Shown one piece after another: positions 53,904-62,374 of a DNA stretch of 64,000 nt. The stretch's first letter is position 1; each line of letters opens with the position of its first letter. The stretch is from positions 6,047,001 through 6,111,000 of the forward strand of contig NZ_CP137573.1 of the NCBI RefSeq assembly GCF_033343995.1. The letters run 5' to 3'. Both the position numbers and the translations under genes were made by a program. This DNA is from Streptomyces sp. HUAS YS2 (GTDB taxonomy: Bacteria > Actinomycetota > Actinomycetes > Streptomycetales > Streptomycetaceae). The notes below the pieces were generated by a model, which saw only the letters and a list, made by a program, of their open reading frames with translations, made no database searches and had not been told where the DNA came from.

Positions 53904-56852
53904 ATGAGACGCAGAGCGAGATCGATCCTCGCCGCGGCTTCACTGCTGATCGCGGGACTGGCCGCGGCGCCCGCCGCCGGAGCGGCGCAGAACGACGGGG
54001 ACGGCGACGCCCTCTCCGTATGGCGTGCGAAGGTCGCCAAGGAACAGGTGCCGCTGATCCTCGAATCCGGGGCCGACGGGCACGAACTGAGCGAACAGGT
54101 CCCCGACCGGGGCACCGCCACCGTCGAGCTCTACCTCACCGACAAGCAGGCCGGACAGCTCCGGGGCAAGGGCGTCGACCTCGCCCGGCACACCCTCTCC
54201 GCGCAGTCCCGCAAGCGGGTCGCGGCCGCCGGGGACGGCGTGTTCCGCCCGTACGGCGGCGCGGGCGGCCTCAAGCAGGAGATCCTGGCCACCGCCCAGG
54301 CCCACCCCGGGATCACCAAGGTCGTCTCCATCGGCAAGACCCTCAAGGGCCAGGACATCCTCGCCCTCAAGGTCTCCAAGGACGCGAAGAAGTCCAAGGA
54401 CGGCGTCAAGCCGGCCACGCTGTACATGTCCAACCAGCACGCCCGTGAGTGGATCACCCCGGAGATGACCCGCCGGCTGATGCACCACTACCTCGACGGC
54501 TACGGCAAGGACCAGCGCCTCACGAAGATCGTCGACTCCACCGAGCTGTGGTTCGTGCTCTCCGCCAACCCGGACGGCTACGACTACACGCACCAGCCCG
54601 ACGGCGAACGCCAGTGGCGCAAGAACCTGCACGACAACAACGGCGACGGCCGCATCGCCCCCGGCGACGGCGTCGACCTCAACCGGAACTTCGCCTACAA
54701 GTGGGGCTACGACAACGAGGGTTCGTCGCCCGACCCGGCCGACGAGACCTTCCGCGGCACCGGCCCGATGTCCGAGCCCGAGACCAAGGCCCTGGACGCC
54801 TTCCAGCGCCGCATCGGCTTCCAGTACGGCATCAACTACCACTCCGCCGCCCAGCTGCTGCTGTACGGCGTCGGCTGGCAGGTCGCCACCGACACCCCCG
54901 ACGACGTGGCCCTCAAGGCCCTCGCCGGCACCCCGCAGAACTCCGCCGTGCCCGGCTACCGGCCGCAGGTCTCCTCCGAGCTGTACACCACCAACGGCGA
55001 GGCCGACGGACACGCGGCCAACGTCAACCGCATGCAGATGTTCACCCCGGAGATGTCCACCTGCGCCACCGCCTCCCGCGTCGACCCGAACGACGCCTGG
55101 GACCCGGCCGACTGCGAGTCCGTCTTCAACTTCCCGGACGACGAGAAGCTGATCCAGCAGGAGTTCGCCAAGAACATCCCGTTCGCGCTGGCCGTCGCCG
55201 AGTCCGCCACCCGGCCCGACACCCCCGCCTCGCCGGTCGGCACGCCCGCGGCCGACTTCACCCCGGACCCCTTCACCACCTCCTACGCCCGCGGCGGCGA
55301 CCAGGAGGTCTCGGTGACCGCCAAGAAGTCGCTGCGCGGCAAGGAACTCAAGTACCGGATCAACGGCGGCCGTACGCACTCCGAGGGCCTGGAGCCCTGG
55401 CGGGGCGGCGAGACCTACGGCGGCGACGACAACCTCTACTTCGACCGGTACCGCGCCGAGGTCGAGGACACCCGCCCCGGCGACACCGTCGAGGTCTGGT
55501 TCACCGCACGCACCCGTGAGGGCGCCCGCACCTCGTCGGCGCCGTTCACGTACAAGGTCGCCGAGCGGCCCCGCGGGGACGTCCTCGTCCTCGCCGAGGA
55601 GGGCGGCACCGCCGCCGCGCAGCACACCGCCGCGTACGTCAGGGCCCTCGCCGACAGCGGCCGCAAGGCGGCCGTCTGGGACGTCGCCACCCAGGGCGTG
55701 CCGCATGCCCTCGGCGTACTGAGCCACTTCCGCACCGTCGTCTGGTACACCGGCGCCGAGCGGCCCTCCGGGCCCGTCATGCTCGCCGTCCGCGACTACC
55801 TCAACGAGGGCGGCAAGCTGATCAACGCCGGCGAGAAGTCCGGCGGGCTCGTCGACATCGGCCGCGCCGACTCCAACGACTTCGCCCAGTACTACCTCGG
55901 TGCCTTCCACCGGGCGGGGCTGAAGAACGCCGGCTCGTTCGCCGGATCGGGTGGCTTCGCCGGAGCCTCGGCGACCCTCGGCGCCGCCGAGGGCAACCCG
56001 CTCGACAACGCCGGCGCGTACACGGTCACGTCGGACACCCTGAACCCCGGGCAGTTCCCGCAGTTCCGCAGCGCCTCCGGCGGCGACTACCCCGGCGTCC
56101 GCACCCCGTTCGAGCCGTACGAGGGCTCCTCGTTCGCGGCCGCGCGGCACGCGGACAACGCGTGGATGCGGCTCAGCCGCACCGTCGACCTCACCGCGGT
56201 CGACGCCACCGCGAAGCCCAGCCTCCAGTTCCAGGTCAGCTACGACACCGAGGAGGGGTACGACAACCTCGTCGTCGAGGCCCACACCGTCGGCCAGGAC
56301 GACTGGACCACGCTGCCCGACGCCAACGGCGGCACCTCCACCACCGCCCCCGCCGACTGCGGCGAGGGCTACTACGTCCGCGGCCACCCCTTCCTCGGCC
56401 ACTACCTCACGGTCGGCGGGGACGGCTGTGCCACCACCGGCACCAGCGGTGCGTGGAACGCCTTCACCGGCGCGTCCAACGGCTGGCAGCAGGCCTCGAT
56501 CGACCTGAGCGCCTACGCGGGCAAGCAGGTCGAGCTGTCGATCTCGTACATCTCCGACCCGGGGACCAACGAGATGGGCGTGTTCGTCGACGACACCAAG
56601 CTCGTCGTCGGCGGCACGGCCACCGGGGCCGAGGGCTTCGAGACCTCGCTCGGCGCGTGGTCCGTACCGGGGCCGCCGGCCGGCAGCCCGGGCAACGGCA
56701 ACGACTGGGCGCGCTCTCCCGGCCTCTTCCATTCGCAGGCCGCGGTCACCACGCGTGACACCGTTCTGCTCGGTTTCGGGCTCGAACACGTAGTGCGCAC
56801 AGATGAGCGCGGTGCGCTCATGCGAGAGGCGCTCGGAGTGCTGCACGGCTGA
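53904..56852 (+). CDS. secreted M14 zinc carboxypeptidase, large form
   Basis: A 982-residue exported metallopeptidase. Signal peptide to about 31 (LLIAGLAAAPAAGAA); propeptide about 32-120; M14 domain about 125-430 with zinc ligands in NQHAREWITPE (HxxE), substrate residues NPDGYDYTH, DLNRNFAYKWG and the later His in YGINYHSAAQLLLYG, plus Glu in FTPEMSTC. The long C-terminal half (about 450-982) contains a domain like that of immune inhibitor A proteins and MAM-like beta sandwiches with GYYVRGHPFLGHYLTVGGDG. AAGGGGGG precedes the ATG at 53904. Confidence 0.9.
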   Translation: MRRRARSILAAASLLIAGLAAAPAAGAAQNDGDGDALSVWRAKVAKEQVPLILESGADGHELSEQVPDRGTATVELYLTDKQAGQLRGKGVDLARHTLSAQSRKRVAAAGDGVFRPYGGAGGLKQEILATAQAHPGITKVVSIGKTLKGQDILALKVSKDAKKSKDGVKPATLYMSNQHAREWITPEMTRRLMHHYLDGYGKDQRLTKIVDSTELWFVLSANPDGYDYTHQPDGERQWRKNLHDNNGDGRIAPGDGVDLNRNFAYKWGYDNEGSSPDPADETFRGTGPMSEPETKALDAFQRRIGFQYGINYHSAAQLLLYGVGWQVATDTPDDVALKALAGTPQNSAVPGYRPQVSSELYTTNGEADGHAANVNRMQMFTPEMSTCATASRVDPNDAWDPADCESVFNFPDDEKLIQQEFAKNIPFALAVAESATRPDTPASPVGTPAADFTPDPFTTSYARGGDQEVSVTAKKSLRGKELKYRINGGRTHSEGLEPWRGGETYGGDDNLYFDRYRAEVEDTRPGDTVEVWFTARTREGARTSSAPFTYKVAERPRGDVLVLAEEGGTAAAQHTAAYVRALADSGRKAAVWDVATQGVPHALGVLSHFRTVVWYTGAERPSGPVMLAVRDYLNEGGKLINAGEKSGGLVDIGRADSNDFAQYYLGAFHRAGLKNAGSFAGSGGFAGASATLGAAEGNPLDNAGAYTVTSDTLNPGQFPQFRSASGGDYPGVRTPFEPYEGSSFAAARHADNAWMRLSRTVDLTAVDATAKPSLQFQVSYDTEEGYDNLVVEAHTVGQDDWTTLPDANGGTSTTAPADCGEGYYVRGHPFLGHYLTVGGDGCATTGTSGAWNAFTGASNGWQQASIDLSAYAGKQVELSISYISDPGTNEMGVFVDDTKLVVGGTATGAEGFETSLGAWSVPGPPAGSPGNGNDWARSPGLFHSQAAVTTRDTVLLGFGLEHVVRTDERGALMREALGVLHG

Positions 56853-56899
56853 GCGACCACCCGCTATTTTGATCACGGTGAGTGATCAGGACAAAGGCC

Positions 56900-56941
56900 G
56901 CGTCGTGGCCCGAACCCGTCGGTAGGTATGGGCCACGACGC
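56900..56941 (+). terminator. terminator hairpin after the M14 peptidase gene
   Basis: A perfect 12-bp stem, GCGTCGTGGCCC (56900-56911) with 56930-56941, 18-base loop, followed by AATTAG. It separates the peptidase from gap. Confidence 0.7.
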
Positions 56942-56974
56942 AATTAGAGGGGTCCGGACCTGCACGCGATGTCA

Positions 56975-57000
56975 CTCTCAGGCGTTGAGAGAGGTAGGGT
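56975..57000 (+). promoter_or_regulatory. inverted repeat within the gap promoter region
   Basis: CTCTCA (56975-56980) and TGAGAG (56986-56991) flank GGCGT, a perfect 17-base inverted repeat. TAGGGT (56995-57000) could be the -10 and TGTCAC (56970-56975) a weak -35, so the repeat would sit between them. A second 6-bp hairpin lies in the leader at 57035-57054. The regulator is unknown. Confidence 0.45.
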
Positions 57001-57076
57001 CGGAGGCGGTCGGGGACATCCCTAAAAAAGAACTCGCCGGCGTCGAAACCGGCGTACCTAACGAGGAGATCGGTTC

Positions 57077-58087
<1,011 letters not shown>

Positions 58088-58119
58088 GCGATCCCGGCCT
58101 AGGCATCTCGATGTAACCG

Positions 58120-58159
58120 CAGGGCTCGGGCAGTGCAAAGATGCACTGTCCGGGCCCTG
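58120..58159 (+). terminator. strong hairpin between gap and pgk
   Basis: An 18-bp stem (58120-58137 with 58142-58159, two G-U pairs), loop AAGA. It starts 32 bases after gap and 43 bases before pgk. It may end the gap mRNA or stabilise its 3' end, letting gap exceed pgk expression. Confidence 0.6.
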
Positions 58160-58202
58160 CCGTGTGTGCGCCCGTTCCGACCTGCAAGGAGTCAGTAACC
58201 CC

Positions 58203-59414
58203 ATGAAGACGATCGACGAGCTGCTCGCCGAGGGCGTGGCCGGTAAGCGGGTGTTCGTCCGCGCCGACCTCAACGTGCCGCTGGCCGGCGACACGATCAC
58301 CGACGACGGCCGCATCCGCGCCGTGCAGCCCACGATCAAGGCGCTCGCCGAGGCCGGCGCCCGGGTGGTCGTCGCCTCGCACCTGGGCCGTCCCAAGGGC
58401 GCCCCGGACCCGGCCTTCTCGCTCGCCCCGGCCGCACGGCGGCTCGGCGAACTGCTCGGCACCGAAGTGGCGTTCGCGACCGACACGGTCGGCGACTCCG
58501 CCAAGGCCACCGTCGCGGGCCTCGCCGACGGCCAGGTCGCCGTCATCGAGAACCTCCGGTTCAACGCCGGGGAGACCTCGAAGGACGACGCCGAGCGCGG
58601 CGCCTTCGCCGACCGGCTCGCCGAGCTGGCCGACCTGTACGTGGGCGACGGCTTCGGTGCCGTGCACCGCAAGCACGCCTCGGTCTTCGACCTCCCGGCC
58701 CGCCTGCCGCACGCGGCCGGCTACCTCATCGCCACCGAGGTCGGTGTCCTGGAGAAGCTGACCAGCGACGTCAAGCGCCCCTACGTGGTGGTGCTCGGCG
58801 GCGCCAAGGTCTCCGACAAGCTCGCCGTCATCGACGAGCTGCTCGGCAAGGCCGACCGCATCCTCATCGGCGGCGGCATGGCCTACACCTTCCTCAAGGC
58901 CAAGGGCTACGAGGTCGGCATCTCCCTCCTCCAGGAGGACCAGATCCCGACCGTGACCGAGTACATGGAGCGCGCCGAGAAGAACGGCGTCGAGCTGGTG
59001 CTCCCGGTCGACATCCTGGCCTCGGCGGAGTTCCCCGACCTCAAGGGCAAGACCCCGGCCGACTACATCACCGTCGACGCCGACGCGATCCCCTCCGACA
59101 AGGAGGGCCTCGACATCGGCCCGAAGACCCGCGAGCTGTACGCCTCGAAGATCGCGGACGCCGAGACCGTCTTCTGGAACGGTCCGCTGGGCGTCTTCGA
59201 GCACCCCGACTACGCCGGCGGCACCCGCGCGATCGCGCAGGCCCTCGTCGACAGCAGCGCCTTCACCGTCGTCGGCGGCGGAGACTCCGCCGCCGCCGTG
59301 CGCACGCTGGGCTTCGACGAGAATGCTTTCGGCCACATCTCGACCGGCGGCGGCGCCAGCCTCGAGTACCTCGAGGGCAAGACGCTCCCCGGCCTCGCCG
59401 CACTGGAGGACTGA
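58203..59414 (+). CDS. pgk: phosphoglycerate kinase
   Basis: A 403-residue kinase that makes ATP from 1,3-bisphosphoglycerate. The signature KRVFVRADLNVPL is near 15, SHLGRPKG near 60, and the nucleotide-binding GGAKVSDKLAVIDELLGKAD near 200 with a C-terminal GGGDSAAAV. The ATG at 58203 has AAGGAG upstream. The gene ends 7 bases before tpiA, so the two share a transcript. Confidence 0.97.
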   Translation: MKTIDELLAEGVAGKRVFVRADLNVPLAGDTITDDGRIRAVQPTIKALAEAGARVVVASHLGRPKGAPDPAFSLAPAARRLGELLGTEVAFATDTVGDSAKATVAGLADGQVAVIENLRFNAGETSKDDAERGAFADRLAELADLYVGDGFGAVHRKHASVFDLPARLPHAAGYLIATEVGVLEKLTSDVKRPYVVVLGGAKVSDKLAVIDELLGKADRILIGGGMAYTFLKAKGYEVGISLLQEDQIPTVTEYMERAEKNGVELVLPVDILASAEFPDLKGKTPADYITVDADAIPSDKEGLDIGPKTRELYASKIADAETVFWNGPLGVFEHPDYAGGTRAIAQALVDSSAFTVVGGGDSAAAVRTLGFDENAFGHISTGGGASLEYLEGKTLPGLAALED

Positions 59415-59421
59415 CCCACCC

Positions 59422-60198
59422 ATGACCACGCGCACCCCGCTGATGGCGGGCAACTGGAAGATGAACCTCAACCACCTCGAGGCCATCGCGCACGTCCAGA
59501 AGCTCTCCTTCGCCCTGAACGACAAGGACTACGACGCCGTCGAGGTCGCGGTCCTGGTGCCCTTCACCGACCTGCGGTCCGTGCAGACCGTGATCGAGGG
59601 CGACAAGCTGAAGATCAAGTTCGGCGCCCAGGACATCTCGGCGTTCGACTCCGGCGCCTACACCGGCGAGATCTCCGGCCCGATGCTGGCCAAGCTGAAC
59701 TGCTCCTATGTGGCCGTCGGGCACTCGGAGCGCCGTCAGTACCACAACGAGACGGACGAGCTCTGCAACGCCAAGGTCAAGGCGGCGTTCAAGCACGGCG
59801 TGACCCCGATCCTGTGCGTCGGTGAGGGCCTGGACGTCCGCAAGGCCGGGAACCAGGTCGCGTACACCCTCGCGCAGCTCGACGGCGGCCTGAAGGACGT
59901 CCCGGCCGAGCAGGCCGAGTCGATCGTGATCGCGTACGAGCCGGTCTGGGCCATCGGTACCGGCGAGGTCGCCACCCCGGAGGACGCCCAGGAGGTCTGC
60001 GGGGCGATCCGCGGACGGCTCGCGGAGCTGTACTCGCAGGAGCTGGCCGACCAGGTCCGCATCCAGTACGGCGGCTCGGTGAAGGCCGGGAACGTCGCCG
60101 CGATCATGGCGCAGCCGGACGTCGACGGCGCCCTGGTGGGCGGCGCGGCGCTGGACTCGGAGGAGTTCGTCAAGATCGTCCGGTTCCGCGACCAGTGA
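59422..60198 (+). CDS. tpiA: triose-phosphate isomerase
   Basis: A 258-residue TIM barrel that interconverts dihydroxyacetone phosphate and glyceraldehyde 3-phosphate. Lys in AGNWKMNLNH near 11, catalytic His in VGHSERRQYH near 98 and Glu in YEPVWAIGTG near 172, and the phosphate loop YGGSVKAGN near 216 are present. ATG at 59422, seven bases after pgk. Confidence 0.97.
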   Translation: MTTRTPLMAGNWKMNLNHLEAIAHVQKLSFALNDKDYDAVEVAVLVPFTDLRSVQTVIEGDKLKIKFGAQDISAFDSGAYTGEISGPMLAKLNCSYVAVGHSERRQYHNETDELCNAKVKAAFKHGVTPILCVGEGLDVRKAGNQVAYTLAQLDGGLKDVPAEQAESIVIAYEPVWAIGTGEVATPEDAQEVCGAIRGRLAELYSQELADQVRIQYGGSVKAGNVAAIMAQPDVDGALVGGAALDSEEFVKIVRFRDQ

Positions 60199-60243
60199 CG
60201 CCTGCAGTGAGTATGCGGTAGCGACGATCCGTCGTACCCTTGC

Positions 60244-60278
60244 GGGGGCCGCCGGGCTGTGTGAGCCTGTCGGCCCCC
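60244..60278 (+). terminator. hairpin between tpiA and secG
   Basis: GGGGGCCG (60244-60251) pairs with CGGCCCCC (60271-60278), with an inner GGCT/AGCC stem. It probably ends the pgk-tpiA mRNA. Confidence 0.6.
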
Positions 60279-60322
60279 GTCGTACATACATTCCGAGAAT
60301 TGCCAGGAAGTAGGGTCCAGCC

Positions 60323-60559
60323 GTGGTTATGGGGTTCTCGATCGCCCTGATCGTCTTCAGCCTGCTGCTGATGCTGCTCGTGCTGATGCACAAGGGGAAG
60401 GGCGGCGGCCTCTCCGACATGTTCGGCGGCGGTATGCAGTCGTCCGTGGGCGGCTCGTCGGTGGCCGAGCGGAACCTGGACCGCATCACGATCGTGATCG
60501 GTCTGCTCTGGTTCGCGTGCATTGTCGTACTTGCGCTTCTTATGAAGCTGGACAGCTGA
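60323..60559 (+). CDS. secG: preprotein translocase subunit SecG
   Basis: A 78-residue membrane protein with two helices (FSIALIVFSLLLMLLVLMH and ITIVIGLLWFACIVVLALLM) joined by the conserved loop GKGGGLSDMFGGGMQSSVGG. It is the small stimulating subunit of the SecYEG channel. The GTG at 60323 is used, with AGGAAG about 12 bases upstream. secG next to tpiA is a common bacterial order. Confidence 0.93.
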   Translation: MVMGFSIALIVFSLLLMLLVLMHKGKGGGLSDMFGGGMQSSVGGSSVAERNLDRITIVIGLLWFACIVVLALLMKLDS

Positions 60560-60584
60560 GCGCGCTTCTTGTAACTCCAATCAC

Positions 60585-60612
60585 TGGACGCGCGTTGGGC
60601 CTTACGTAGACT
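60585..60612 (+). promoter_or_regulatory. promoter upstream of the RbpA-family gene
   Basis: TGGACG (60585-60590) and TAGACT (60607-60612) with a 16-base spacer resemble an HrdB promoter. It would start about 60619, 33 bases before the GTG. Confidence 0.5.
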
Positions 60613-60651
60613 GGGGCATCTTCGAGCACCATCACGCAGGGAGTTACGACC

Positions 60652-60987
60652 GTGGCAAGTGGCAACGCGATCCGGGGAAGCCGGGTCGGAGCGGGGCCGA
60701 TGGGGGAGGCCGAGCGGGGCGAGTCGGCACCGCGCCTCCGCATCTCCTTCTGGTGCTCGAACGGGCACGAGACGCAGCCGAGCTTCGCCAGCGACGCGCA
60801 GGTTCCCGACACCTGGGACTGCCCGCGCTGCGGATTCCCGGCCGGCCAGGACCGGGACAACCCGCCGGACCCGCCCCGCACCGAGCCCTACAAGACGCAC
60901 CTCGCGTACGTACGGGAGCGGCGCAGCGACGCGGACGGCGAGGCGATCCTCGCCGAGGCCCTGGCCAAGCTTCGCGGCGAGATCTGA
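60652..60987 (+). CDS. RbpA-family RNA polymerase-binding protein (RbpB-type paralogue)
   Basis: A 111-residue protein related to RbpA, the actinobacterial factor that binds RNA polymerase and the primary sigma factor. The core has zinc-site residues in FWCSNGHETQ and WDCPRCGFPAG, and the C-terminal helix THLAYVRERRSDADGEAILAEAL corresponds to the sigma-interacting segment. The N-terminus (AIRGSRVGAGPMGEAERGESAP) differs from classical RbpA, so it is the paralogue usually found beside secG in Streptomyces. A GTG start follows AGGGAG. Confidence 0.85.
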   Translation: MASGNAIRGSRVGAGPMGEAERGESAPRLRISFWCSNGHETQPSFASDAQVPDTWDCPRCGFPAGQDRDNPPDPPRTEPYKTHLAYVRERRSDADGEAILAEALAKLRGEI

Positions 60988-60996
60988 TGAGCATCC

Positions 60997-61040
60997 GGAC
61001 GGGCCCGGCCCGCGACGACTGTCGTGGACCGGGCCCGTCC
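60997..61040 (+). terminator. terminator hairpin after the RbpA-family gene
   Basis: GGACGGGCCCGG (60997-61008) pairs with CCGGGCCCGTCC (61029-61040), 12 bp, with an inner ACGAC/GTCGT stem. Confidence 0.7.
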
Positions 61041-61111
61041 GTCGTTGTCAGTGCCGCCCCCTAGTGTCGAGCGGTGAGGGGATCACCGCTCGACGACACG
61101 GGGGAGGCGGG

Positions 61112-62329
61112 ATGACGGCCGCTCAGGAAGCGTCGGCGGTACGGGTCGTGCCCGCCTGGCGCGGCGGCTTCGGACGGCTGTGGACCGCGGCCGTCGTGTC
61201 CCGGTTCGGGGACGCGCTGCGCGGCGCCGCGCTGCCGCTGCTCGCCGCCTCGCTCACCGACGATCCGCTGCTCGTCGCCTCCGTCACCGCCTGCGGGTAC
61301 CTGCCGTGGCTGCTGTTCGGGCTGCTCGGCGGCACGGTCGCCGACCGGGTCGACCAGCGGCGCGCGATGTGGGCCGTCGATCTGGTGCGCGCGGCTCTGG
61401 TCGCCGGCTTCGCCGTCGCCGTCGCGCTCGGCGACGCCTCCATCGCCCTGCTGCTCGGGCTCGCCTTCGCCCTCACCACACTGCAGACCCTCTTCGACAA
61501 CGCGGCCACCGCACTGCTGCCCTCGGTCGTCCCGGCCGGTGCGCTGGCCGGGGCCAACGCCCGGCTGATGACCGGGCAGCAGATCGCCGGCGGGGCGCTC
61601 GGCGCCCCGCTGACGCCCGTCCTGCTGGCGGCCGGCGCCGCCGTCCCGTACGCCGTCGACGCCGCCACGTACCTGCTCGGCGCCCTGCTGCTCGGCGGGC
61701 TGCGGACCGAGGCGCCCGACCGGCCGCCGAGACCGGCCGGCTCCACCCTGCGCGCGGAGACGGCCGAGGGGCTGGCCGTGCTGTGGCGGGACCGCGCGCT
61801 GCGCCGACTCTGCCTCGCGACCACCCTGTGCAACGTCGGCATGGGCGCCCTGATCGCCACCCTCGTCCTGCACGTCACCGGCTGGCTGGGCGGCGGGGAC
61901 GACGCGTACGCCCTGGTCCTCACCGCCTACGCGGCGGGCAGCGTCGGCGGCGGTCTGCTCGCCCGCCGACTGGCCGAACGGACCGGCCGGATACGGGCGG
62001 TGTTCCTGGCCGGCCTGGTCCAGACGGGCTGCCTGGTCGTCATGGGCACCGTGCACTCCCTCGTGGCCACGGCCGGGGCGATGGCCGTGTTCGGCGTCAT
62101 GGGGACGGTGTGGAACACCAACCAGGTGACGCTCATGCAGGAACGCGCCCCCGAGGGGATGATCGGCCGGATCAGCGCCGCCTTCCGCACCCTCGCGGTC
62201 GCCGGCGCCCCGCTGGGCGCGCTGCTCGGCGGCGCGGCCGCCGCCGGAATCGGCCTGAACACGCCCGCGTTGCTGGCGGCCGCCCTGTTCGCGTGCGCGG
62301 TCGCGTGTCTGGCCCGCCGGATCAACTAG
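61112..62329 (+). CDS. major facilitator superfamily transporter
   Basis: A 405-residue MFS permease with about 12 helices of the kind seen in drug efflux and siderophore export (the enterobactin exporter EntS-like branch): SRFGDALRGAALPLLAASL in helix 1 and GGTVADRVDQRRAMWAVDLVR after helix 2. Substrate unknown. The ATG at 61112 is preceded by GGGGGAGG. It sits between the RbpA paralogue and pgi without a functional link I can see. Confidence 0.8.
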   Translation: MTAAQEASAVRVVPAWRGGFGRLWTAAVVSRFGDALRGAALPLLAASLTDDPLLVASVTACGYLPWLLFGLLGGTVADRVDQRRAMWAVDLVRAALVAGFAVAVALGDASIALLLGLAFALTTLQTLFDNAATALLPSVVPAGALAGANARLMTGQQIAGGALGAPLTPVLLAAGAAVPYAVDAATYLLGALLLGGLRTEAPDRPPRPAGSTLRAETAEGLAVLWRDRALRRLCLATTLCNVGMGALIATLVLHVTGWLGGGDDAYALVLTAYAAGSVGGGLLARRLAERTGRIRAVFLAGLVQTGCLVVMGTVHSLVATAGAMAVFGVMGTVWNTNQVTLMQERAPEGMIGRISAAFRTLAVAGAPLGALLGGAAAAGIGLNTPALLAAALFACAVACLARRIN

Positions 62330-62374
62330 GTTGGAGGGGCAGCGGGGCAAGCATGCAGGGAGAAGAAAAGGGCG

